A stretch of 13,123 nt of DNA from Oscillospiraceae bacterium (GTDB taxonomy: Bacteria > Bacillota > Clostridia > Oscillospirales > Ruminococcaceae), in NCBI GenBank assembly GCA_016303195.1, contig JAEDMD010000033.1, positions 1-13,123 of the forward strand, written 5' to 3'. The translations under genes and the position numbers were made by a program. The notes below the pieces were generated by a model, which was not told where the DNA came from, made no database searches, and saw only the letters and a list, made by a program, of their open reading frames with translations. Every line of letters starts with the position of its first letter. The first letter of the stretch is position 1. This document shows positions 7,474-13,123 of the stretch, piece by piece.

Positions 7474-8174
7474 TACTGGACATCTTCCCACTTATAGCCA
7501 TAGCCCCAGATAGTAGTGATATACTTGGGACTTGACGGTTCTTCCTCTATCTTCATGCGGATACGGCGGATATTCACATCCACTATCTTGTCATCGCCGT
7601 AGTAGCTTTCTCCCCAGATATGGTTGAGGATGCTTGCTCGATCAAGGGCAGTATTTTTATTATTCATGAAGAATTCCATTATCTGGTATTCCACCTGAGT
7701 AAGCTCGATAGGCTCGCCGTTCTTGGTAACTGTACGGCTTTTCAGATTGAGAGTGAACGGGCCTGATTCGATAACAGACTGCTGTTCATTCTTGATGAAG
7801 CTCATGCAGACACGCCTGTAAATGGCATCCACACGGGCAGTAAGCTCAGACGGAGAAAAAGGCTTTGTGATGTAGTCATCAGCACCTATCATAAGACCGC
7901 TTACCTTGTCCATTTCCTGAGTTCTTGCAGTGAGCATGATAATGCCGATGGTCGAGCTTTTCTCACGTATTTTCTTACACACGGTAAATCCGTCGATGCC
8001 CGGCATCATGATATCGAGAAGCACCACATCGAAGTTGCCGTGTTCGGCTTCAAAGGTCTTGAGGGCATCCTCTCCGCAGTTTACGTCCACAACGTCATAG
8101 CCTGCACGTTTCAGGTTTATGACGACGAATTCACGGATGGTATCCTCGTCCTCGCATATAAGTATACGTTTCAT
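7473..8174 (-). CDS. OmpR/PhoB-family response regulator
   Basis: This 233-residue DNA-binding response regulator has an N-terminal receiver domain at about 1-118, with acidic pocket E8/D9, phospho-acceptor D54 (VLLDIMMPGIDG), switch T82 and conserved K104 (ITKPFSPSEL). The C-terminal winged helix at about 135-231 contains ELTQVEYQIMEFFMNN, VDVNIRRIRMKIE and ITTIWGYGYKW, all typical of the OmpR/PhoB class. AGGGAG lies about 9 nt upstream of the ATG. It is the first gene of the tight block that runs through recA to the DtxR-like gene and overlaps the kinase by one base. The upstream 106-bp gap contains an inverted repeat that could be an operator or a structured leader. The regulon cannot be read from the sequence; autoregulation is a reasonable guess only. 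Confidence 0.96.
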   Translation of the reverse strand: MKRILICEDEDTIREFVVINLKRAGYDVVDVNCGEDALKTFEAEHGNFDVVLLDIMMPGIDGFTVCKKIREKSSTIGIIMLTARTQEMDKVSGLMIGADDYITKPFSPSELTARVDAIYRRVCMSFIKNEQQSVIESGPFTLNLKSRTVTKNGEPIELTQVEYQIMEFFMNNKNTALDRASILNHIWGESYYGDDKIVDVNIRRIRMKIEEEPSSPKYITTIWGYGYKWEDVQ

Positions 8175-8228
8175 TGATATTCACTCCCTTATTTAGCTGT
8201 TAGTCTTCAGCCGATAATATTCGCTTAC

Positions 8229-8269
8229 GCTCACAGATTTTGCAAGTCCCGTCAGGGGATACTGTGAGC
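8229..8269. promoter_or_regulatory. Inverted repeat upstream of the response regulator
   Basis: GCTCACAG at 8229-8236 and CTGTGAGC at 8262-8269 form a perfect 8-bp inverted repeat enclosing 25 nt. Within the loop, CCC (8248-8250) and GGG (8255-8257) could form a small inner stem. No T run follows on either strand, so it is not a standard terminator. It is the only conspicuous structure in the 8175-8280 gap between the lipoprotein stop and the response regulator start. On the minus strand a TATTAT-like -10 lies downstream of it, but no matching -35 at 16-18 bp is convincing. It could be an operator or part of a structured 5' leader. Confidence 0.35.
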
Positions 8270-8280
8270 TGATGGTAAAT

Positions 8281-9591
8281 TTATTCTTTGAAATGGAATC
8301 CGACAGCCACATCTCCTGCTGTGGGAGTCAGACCGTTATTGTCAGTTTCCTGCGGTATATAGGCGAGATATGCTGAATCGCCCTTTGTGTGCAGAAGCAT
8401 ATAGCCGTTGGCTATCCTGTCCTCACGGGAAGGCTGGTCTTTGGCGCAGTACAGCCTCAGAAGCTCACCGCCCTCAGTGCCGTTCACATAGCTTCTGAAA
8501 ACTATCTCGTCATTGATGGAGTCACGCTCCACCTTTACGCTTTCCTCCCAGCGTTCGGGAAAAATGAATATATATCCCTCATTCACGCTGTAATAGGAGG
8601 TATATTTCTTTTTAAGAGTGTTCTCATCGGTAATGTACATCCACTCAGTAATTTTCATCTGTTCGCTCTCGGAAGCGTTGTCATATCCGAGAGAGACTTT
8701 CTGAACGGGTATTTCGGGGATCCCGTCGCTGTCGATATCGAAAGTGGCACAGCCTGACGGACGGTTGGTGGAAAATGACTCCTCAGGGGAAGCAAACACC
8801 TTGTTGAGTCCGTTTTCATCCATATATATGACATCCGACTGGATATAGCCCGCACCTGAAACAGCGTCTATATAAAGTCCCATCCTGCCGTTTCCCATAA
8901 GTCCGTAGCTTGGCTCGTCGAATTCCGTGAAACTTCCGCTAAGCTCCTGCGAATAGGGTTCATAAGTTCCCTTGTCGTTCAGTCTGTAAGCAACAACAAC
9001 AGCAGGTGTTGACGATGCGCCTTTCAGCAGGAGAAATTCATTCTCGCCGTCGGTATCGAGATCGACCACATCGAAGAACGAATACGGAGTAGTGCGGAAC
9101 GGCTGTTCAACATTTCCGTCGCTGTAATTATATATCGAGACATTCTTCTCGGAGCGGTTTATCTGACTGCTTCCGATGATAAGGTTCATCCTGTCGCTCG
9201 AACCGAGCTTTGATATCATTACCTTTTCTATTTCAGAGCCGTCAACAGGAGTATCACAGACGGAACTCCACTCTCCGTCGTAGTTGTCGAGAATATTGAT
9301 ACGCAGGGTATTTTCCTCGACAGCAAGGCTGTTTTTCTCATAGAATACCAGTGCTTCGTTTCCGCCGTCGCCGTCGATATCCTCAACGATGAAAGCGGAA
9401 AGATACTTGCCCGACTTCGGATATTTAAGGCTTATGGAATTGCCTGTCGCCTCGGTCAGGGCGCTGTATATCTGCTCCTGTTCCATGCTCAGCTTCGGCG
9501 GAGACATGAGAGTGTCGATGCTCGCACCGAAAGTACAGCCTGTGAGAGCCGCCGCCATGAAAGGCAGCAGCAGTAATTTTTTATTTATCAT
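8281..9591 (-). CDS. Secreted lipoprotein with three FG-GAP/VCBS-like DxDxDG repeats
   Basis: This 436-residue protein starts with a lipoprotein signal peptide (basic MINKK, hydrophobic core, LTGC lipobox with C19), so it should be anchored to the outer face of the cytoplasmic membrane. Three calcium-loop-like motifs occur at intervals of about 105 residues: DIDGDG (71-76), DLDTDG (177-182) and DIDSDG (285-290). Each has an upstream hydrophobic strand and downstream NEALVF/NEFLLL/PEIPV, the pattern of FG-GAP or VCBS beta-propeller-type repeats. The C-terminal 130 residues are a separate region that I do not recognise. The function is unknown; lying just before a two-component system it could be an accessory sensor or a regulated cell-surface protein (inference). 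It starts 33 nt after the DUF1963 gene, and no clear Shine-Dalgarno precedes it. The preceding spacer holds an AT-rich palindrome. Confidence 0.85.
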   Translation of the reverse strand: MINKKLLLLPFMAAALTGCTFGASIDTLMSPPKLSMEQEQIYSALTEATGNSISLKYPKSGKYLSAFIVEDIDGDGGNEALVFYEKNSLAVEENTLRINILDNYDGEWSSVCDTPVDGSEIEKVMISKLGSSDRMNLIIGSSQINRSEKNVSIYNYSDGNVEQPFRTTPYSFFDVVDLDTDGENEFLLLKGASSTPAVVVAYRLNDKGTYEPYSQELSGSFTEFDEPSYGLMGNGRMGLYIDAVSGAGYIQSDVIYMDENGLNKVFASPEESFSTNRPSGCATFDIDSDGIPEIPVQKVSLGYDNASESEQMKITEWMYITDENTLKKKYTSYYSVNEGYIFIFPERWEESVKVERDSINDEIVFRSYVNGTEGGELLRLYCAKDQPSREDRIANGYMLLHTKGDSAYLAYIPQETDNNGLTPTAGDVAVGFHFKE

Positions 9592-9597
9592 ATCATT

Positions 9598-9611
9598 AAG
9601 TATTTATACTT
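9598..9611. repeat. AT-rich palindrome in front of the lipoprotein gene
   Basis: AAGTAT-TT-ATACTT is a 14-bp inverted repeat with 6-bp arms and a 2-bp centre. It occupies the place where the ribosome binding site of the lipoprotein gene (ATG at 9591) would be expected, and no purine-rich AGGAGG-like site is seen. The centre is too short for a stable RNA loop, so a protein-binding site is more plausible than a hairpin. A chance AT-rich palindrome cannot be excluded. Confidence 0.35.
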
Positions 9612-9624
9612 CATGGAGGTATTG

Positions 9625-10455
9625 TCAGTCAGCGTCATAGTCCACACCTGTCCTGAGTTCTTTCCAGCCGTCGGTTTCCTCGATCTTCCAGCCGCCATCA
9701 AGCGGAGCGATCCATATGTAAGCATACCACAGACCGCCTTGATGCACATTGAGCTGTAAAAACGGATTTCCCCCGTCTTCATCCTGACTCACCAGACCTG
9801 CTTTGAAGCCGTACAGCTTTGTCTGACTTGAAACGCATCCGCTTTCGTCTTTAAGAGAATCCAGCAGTTTGTAAGTTTCAGTCTCGGTATAGTCAACATC
9901 GAAACCGCTTGATTCGTTTTCAAAATCATCAAGGATAGCCTCTATATCGCCTTCATCGTAACCGATATAGCTTTCTTCAAACGTGGAGAAGGTGACCCTT
10001 GTTTCCTTGTTCAGCTCAGTATTTTCGCTTGCCGGTGTTCTGACGAGGCATGATGTGTCACCGCCCCAGTAGTAAGCCTTCATGGTGCTTACGCCGTACT
10101 TTTTCTTGTAGTAATGCGGGTCGCCGCCCTCCCAGAAGATATAGATGATGCCTTTTTTCGGCAAATGGCTGTATTCTGGGAGATACGGTGCTATCTCACC
10201 GCAGTTTATCTGACAGACAAGCGGAAGCCCTGACGCAGGGATGGTCTTACCGTTGCTGATGAATTCTCCTCTGACAGGATATTCCGCATCAGGCGGAAGG
10301 TCGGGGAGTCCGCCCATTTTTGTTGCACCCAAAGGGATATCGTCACATTCTTCTTCATTGAACAGTATGGCTTTGTCCGTGTCATTAGCCTTTAAAAGCT
10401 CATCATACTTATCCCTGTAGTATTTTTCGATATCCTCAAATGTATAATCAGGCAT
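9625..10455 (-). CDS. DUF1963 (YwqG-like) protein
   Basis: This 276-residue cytoplasmic protein has no signal peptide or membrane segment. It matches the YwqG/DUF1963 pattern: GATKMGGLPDLPPDAEYP (43-60), PLVCQINCGEIAPYLPEYSHLPKKGIIYIFW (78-108, family form LxLQINL..P.LPxxGxLxFF), KLYGFKAGLVSQDEDGG (213-229) and PFLQLN (231-236). The biochemical function of this family is unknown to me. Members occur singly in many Firmicutes and have been noted among genes near polymorphic toxins, but no toxin gene is visible here. The ATG lies 5 nt after the citrate synthase stop. The ribosome binding site GAGAGG is made from the last codons of that gene, so the two are probably co-translated. The protein is acidic overall. 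The family call is fairly secure, but no role can be given. Confidence 0.8.
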   Translation of the reverse strand: MPDYTFEDIEKYYRDKYDELLKANDTDKAILFNEEECDDIPLGATKMGGLPDLPPDAEYPVRGEFISNGKTIPASGLPLVCQINCGEIAPYLPEYSHLPKKGIIYIFWEGGDPHYYKKKYGVSTMKAYYWGGDTSCLVRTPASENTELNKETRVTFSTFEESYIGYDEGDIEAILDDFENESSGFDVDYTETETYKLLDSLKDESGCVSSQTKLYGFKAGLVSQDEDGGNPFLQLNVHQGGLWYAYIWIAPLDGGWKIEETDGWKELRTGVDYDAD

Positions 10456-10460
10456 AATAT

Positions 10461-11816
10461 TTACCTCTCCATCAGTTTCACGTATTCACGCTCTTTTGCG
10501 ATAGCCTTGTAAGCAGGACGGATGATACGGCTGCTTGTGAGGATCTCCTCCATTCTGTGAGCAGCCCAGCCTGCCATACGAGCGATAGCGAAAAGCGGAG
10601 TGAAAAGTTCATCGGGGATGCCGAGCATTCTGTAAACAAGACCCGAATACATATCGACATTTGCACACATAGCCTTAGCACTTCCCTTTTCTTCGAGGAA
10701 TATCTCAGGGGTGAGACGCTCGATAGTAGCAAGCAGTCTGAATTCAGCCTCTATATCCTTGCCCTTTGCAAGCTCAAAAGCCTTCTTCTTGAGGATAAGC
10801 GCTCTCGGATCAGAGATAGTATAAACAGCGTGTCCCATACCGTAGATAAGACCTGAATGGTCATTAGTCTCCTTGCGGATGGTCTTTCTCATATAATCAG
10901 CAACTTCGCCCTCATCTTCCCAGTTCTTGATGTTAGCCTTGAAGTTGTCGAGCATATTGATGACCTGTAAATTAGCACCGCCGTGACGAGGGCCTTTCAG
11001 TGAGCAAATAGCCGATGAATAGGTCGAATACGGGTCAGTTCCCGATGAAGTGAGTACACGGCAGGTAAATGTTGAGTTATTGCCGCCGCCGTGTTCAGCC
11101 TGAAGCATAAGCAGACGGTCGAGCATCTGAGCCTCATCCTTTGTATACTGTCTGTCGGGACGGAGCAGTGAAAGGATGGTCTGAGCGGTATTCTCCTCAT
11201 AATTGATAGGATGCATTATCATGCTTGCGTTATCGAAAACACGGCGCTTCACCTGATAAGCATTAGCCATGATAACAGGCAGTTTTGCAATAAGGCTGAT
11301 AGCGGTACGCATTTCGTTTTCCAGCCCCTTGTTCTCGCACTCGTCATCGTAGGAATAGAGAGCAAGGACTGAACGTGCCAGCTTGTTCATGATATTTTTT
11401 GAAGGGGCTTTCAGTATCATATCCTCAACAAAGCCGTTTGGCAGATCTCTTTTCAGTGAGATGTATGTATTGAAATGTGAAAGCTCCTGCTCATTCGGAA
11501 GATGACCGAACAGAAGGAGGAACGCAGTTTCCTCATAACCGTATCTGTCCTCAGCTTCAACATTCTCCACCAGATCGTTGATGCTGTATCCTCTGTAAAT
11601 AAGCTGACCGGGGATAGGCTCGACCTCTCCCTCGTTGAGAAGGTAGCCGTGAACATTGCAGATATTGGTAATGCCTGCAACAACGCCTGTACCGTCGCTG
11701 TTACGCAGACCTCTTTTTACGTGGTATTTTTCGTACAGCTTTGGATCTATAACGGAATTTTTTGACAGCTCGCTGCATAAATCTGTAATGTTAGCACCTG
11801 AAATGAAAGATGGCAT
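10461..11816 (-). CDS. gltA: Citrate (Si)-synthase family enzyme
   Basis: The enzyme condenses oxaloacetate and acetyl-CoA to citrate, the entry step to the oxidative branch of the TCA cycle leading to 2-oxoglutarate and glutamate. At 451 residues it is of the longer clostridial type, with an N-terminal extension of about 40 residues. Catalytic and binding residues are H242 in AEHGGGNNSTF, H278 in GPRHGGAN, H329 in GMGHAVYTISDPRA and D388 in ANVDMYSGLVYRMLG, all in the expected order. A 2-methylcitrate synthase role cannot be excluded from sequence alone, but no propionate-pathway gene is nearby. No aconitase or isocitrate dehydrogenase gene adjoins it. AAGGAGAG lies about 9 nt upstream of the ATG. 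A perfect sigma-A promoter (11851-11879) drives it, with a leader of about 28 nt. Confidence 0.95.
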   Translation of the reverse strand: MPSFISGANITDLCSELSKNSVIDPKLYEKYHVKRGLRNSDGTGVVAGITNICNVHGYLLNEGEVEPIPGQLIYRGYSINDLVENVEAEDRYGYEETAFLLLFGHLPNEQELSHFNTYISLKRDLPNGFVEDMILKAPSKNIMNKLARSVLALYSYDDECENKGLENEMRTAISLIAKLPVIMANAYQVKRRVFDNASMIMHPINYEENTAQTILSLLRPDRQYTKDEAQMLDRLLMLQAEHGGGNNSTFTCRVLTSSGTDPYSTYSSAICSLKGPRHGGANLQVINMLDNFKANIKNWEDEGEVADYMRKTIRKETNDHSGLIYGMGHAVYTISDPRALILKKKAFELAKGKDIEAEFRLLATIERLTPEIFLEEKGSAKAMCANVDMYSGLVYRMLGIPDELFTPLFAIARMAGWAAHRMEEILTSSRIIRPAYKAIAKEREYVKLMER

Positions 11817-11850
11817 TACTTATCACTCTCCTTGAACATATTCATTATTA

Positions 11851-11879
11851 ATTATACACCATATTTCGCAGGATGTCAA
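11851..11879 (-). promoter_or_regulatory. Consensus sigma-A promoter of citrate synthase
   Basis: On the minus strand, TTGACA (11879-11874) and TATAAT (11856-11851) are both perfect consensus hexamers with an exact 17-bp spacer. The expected start point is near 11844, leaving about 28 nt before the gltA ATG, with AAGGAGAG at 11833-11826. It is the strongest promoter in the window and may feed the whole minus-strand gene series if no internal terminator acts. Confidence 0.9.
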
Positions 11880-11912
11880 ATGATTTCAGCGTTATAAAGG
11901 TGATGTTATTGT

Positions 11913-11940
11913 GAATATTGTGTATGATTAGTGATATGAT
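11913..11940 (+). promoter_or_regulatory. Possible sigma-E-type sporulation promoter of spoIID
   Basis: GAATATT (11913-11919) matches the mother-cell sigma-E -35 pattern (kmATATT). After 13 nt it is followed by GATATGAT (11933-11940), a partial match to the -10 pattern CATACAnT. In Bacillus, spoIID is a sigma-E gene, which makes the location sensible. The -10 has at least three mismatches, so the call is tentative. A 7-bp direct repeat TAGTGAT (11929-11935 and 11940-11946, period 11) overlaps the -10 region. Confidence 0.35.
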
Positions 11941-12002
11941 AGTGATTGGTGCGTGTAATTATGCAAAGTCAACAATTTCGATATAAAAAGGAGGAATCAG
12001 CC

Positions 12003-13004
12003 ATGAAAAAATATTTTGCAGTTATCCTTTTCACAGCGGCATTTCTGCTCATTATTCCTGCATTGCCGGTGATGACATTTGACAGAAAAGGCAGTCGGAA
12101 CGTCAGACTTACGGAATTCCGCTTTGATGAGGAAGAAAGCATATCGGATGAGCCTTACAAAGTTCTTGATGTGGCAACAGGCGAAATTCTTGAAGTTCCC
12201 GTCCGTGAATATGTAATAGGTGCTGTATGTGCGGAAATGCCTGCATCTTTCCATTCCGAAGCGCTGAAAGCACAGGCTGTCGCCGCTCACACCTATGCAG
12301 AGAGACAGCGTATGCATGAGCGTGAAGCACCGACTCCCGAACTGATGGGAGCGGATTTTTCCAACGATACCTCCAGATATCAGGGATATTTCACCGAAGC
12401 GCAGGCGAAAAAAGTCCTCGGTGCGGATTTTGAAAAGAATTACAGCCGTATCAGCGAATGTGCCGATGAAGTAATCGACTACATAATCACTTACAAGGAC
12501 GAGCCTATAATCTCCGCTTTTCATTCAATGTCATCGGGCATGACCGAAAGCGCCGAAAATGTCTGGGGAACGGCAGTTGACTATCTTGTTCCCGTTGACA
12601 GCGAATACGATCTGAATGCGCCGAAATACACCGACGAGATACGTTACAGCCGTGAAGTCATGCAGTACAAGCTGGAAAATGCCTTTCAGGGCGTTGAACT
12701 GGGCGAAAATATGGTAGGATGGCTTGTTGTCCGTGAAGTTTCCGATCAGGGAACAGTCCTTCATGCGGATGTGGGAAATATGTCCGTTACAGGCAATGAT
12801 GTGCGGAATGCTCTTTCTCTGCGTTCGCCCTGCTTTGAGGTGAAATATGAGGGCGATGAAGCCGTGATAACCACCAAAGGGTTCGGACATGGCGTGGGAA
12901 TGAGCCAGTACGGTGCAAATTCAATGGCGGCCGAGGGCAGAACATGGCAGGAGATTCTGGAGCATTACTATACAGGATGCGAGATCACTTCTCATTTGTC
13001 ATAA
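12003..13004 (+). CDS. spoIID: Stage II sporulation protein D, lytic transglycosylase
   Basis: SpoIID cleaves the glycan strands of peptidoglycan during forespore engulfment, working with SpoIIM and SpoIIP. The 333-residue protein has a short cytoplasmic start, one membrane anchor (about 5-23) and an extracytoplasmic SpoIID/LytB domain. The catalytic Glu is E78 in GAVCAEMPASFHSEALKAQA. Other landmarks are AFHSMSSGMTESAENVWG (172-189) and GFGHGVGMSQYGANSMA near the C-terminus. The Cys pair seen in clostridial SpoIID as zinc ligands appears as S120 and Y126. The ATG at 12003 is chosen over one at 11946 because AAGGAGG lies 9 nt upstream and the signal anchor begins here. It is divergent from gltA. 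spoIIM, spoIIP and spoIIQ are not in the window, so active sporulation is not proven. Confidence 0.93.
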   Translation: MKKYFAVILFTAAFLLIIPALPVMTFDRKGSRNVRLTEFRFDEEESISDEPYKVLDVATGEILEVPVREYVIGAVCAEMPASFHSEALKAQAVAAHTYAERQRMHEREAPTPELMGADFSNDTSRYQGYFTEAQAKKVLGADFEKNYSRISECADEVIDYIITYKDEPIISAFHSMSSGMTESAENVWGTAVDYLVPVDSEYDLNAPKYTDEIRYSREVMQYKLENAFQGVELGENMVGWLVVREVSDQGTVLHADVGNMSVTGNDVRNALSLRSPCFEVKYEGDEAVITTKGFGHGVGMSQYGANSMAAEGRTWQEILEHYYTGCEITSHLS

Positions 13005-13050
13005 GCCGTCCTTACAATATCCTGCCCATATTTGAGCGATCATTTGAGGA

Positions 13051-13063
13051 CTGCCAAAGGCAG
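13051..13063. other. Small hairpin downstream of spoIID
   Basis: CTGCC-AAA-GGCAG is a perfect 5-bp stem with a 3-nt loop, extendable by GG/CC across an A-C mismatch. It lies 46 nt after the spoIID stop. C-rich sequence rather than a T run follows, so it is not a standard intrinsic terminator. It may be part of the repeat that fills the right edge. The rest of 13005-13073 shows no gene. Confidence 0.4.
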
Positions 13064-13073
13064 CCCCTAACAC

Positions 13074-13123
13074 GGCAACAGCATTTACTTTTAAAAATAT
13101 AAAAAAGCGCCGCAGGCGCACGT
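13074..13123 (-). repeat. Right copy of window-end inverted repeat, with terminator-like hairpin
   Basis: The last 50 bases are the reverse complement of bases 1-51, differing by one T in a T run (five here, six at left). GCGCC (13107-13111) and GGCGC (13115-13119) form a hairpin. On the minus strand it is followed by six T (13106-13101), fitting a terminator for transcription entering from the right. On the spoIID strand the A run precedes the hairpin. Any T run on the far side would lie outside the window, so bidirectional termination cannot be tested here. Confidence 0.85.

Noticed and set aside
11833..11844. TGAACATATTCA as a LexA/SOS box near gltA
   Set aside because: The arms are only TGAA/TTCA, the spacing does not fit CGAAC-N4-GTTCG, and the site sits next to citrate synthase rather than recA.
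11982..11987. TATAAA just before spoIID as a sigma-A -10 box
   Set aside because: It abuts the ribosome binding site, leaving no room for a normal leader, and has no -35 at 17 bp.
13051..13063. CTGCC-AAA-GGCAG hairpin as the spoIID terminator
   Set aside because: C-rich sequence, not a T run, follows the stem, so I list it only as a hairpin.
1..13123. The terminal inverted repeats as ends of a transposon or linear mobile element
   Set aside because: There is no transposase, integrase or replication gene between them. The content is core housekeeping genes, and the repeats contain terminator-like hairpins at gene ends.

Overview
The window carries 13 protein-coding genes. All read as intact, and I see no tRNA, rRNA, CRISPR array or insertion sequence. 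Gene content (SpoIID, a lipobox lipoprotein, DUF1385, RecX, strong AGGAGG-type ribosome binding sites, about 45% GC by eye) points to a low-to-mid GC Firmicute of class Clostridia, most likely a Ruminococcus-like member of the Oscillospiraceae. The taxonomic call is inference from gene content only.

Layout: twelve genes lie on the minus strand and run from right to left. A citrate synthase gene at 11816-10461 has a perfect consensus sigma-A promoter. It is followed by a DUF1963/YwqG-like gene and a secreted lipoprotein with three DxDxDG repeats. After a 106-bp gap containing an inverted repeat comes a very tight nine-gene block: response regulator, sensor histidine kinase, DUF1385 membrane protein, prmC, recA, recX, rimO, pgsA and a small DtxR-like regulator. 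Junctions in this block range from a 4-nt overlap to an 11-nt gap, so translational coupling is likely. The block ends at a clear intrinsic terminator just after the last stop codon. The thirteenth gene, spoIID, is on the plus strand, divergent from citrate synthase across a 186-bp region.

The nine-gene block mixes signal transduction, release-factor methylation (PrmC), recombination and repair (RecA, RecX), ribosomal protein S12 modification (RimO) and phospholipid synthesis (PgsA). No promoter or SOS box is visible next to recA, so its expression probably follows the operon. The terminal regulator looks like DtxR/MntR in fold but lacks the usual metal ligands.

The first 51 and last 50 bases are near-identical inverted copies of one sequence, each ending in a GC-rich hairpin with an adjacent T/A run. 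This is most likely a dispersed terminator-like repeat or palindrome at which the contig broke. I found no convincing evidence of a new defence or mobile system. The most unusual points are the window-end repeats, the ligand-less DtxR-like protein, and recA buried in a two-component operon.
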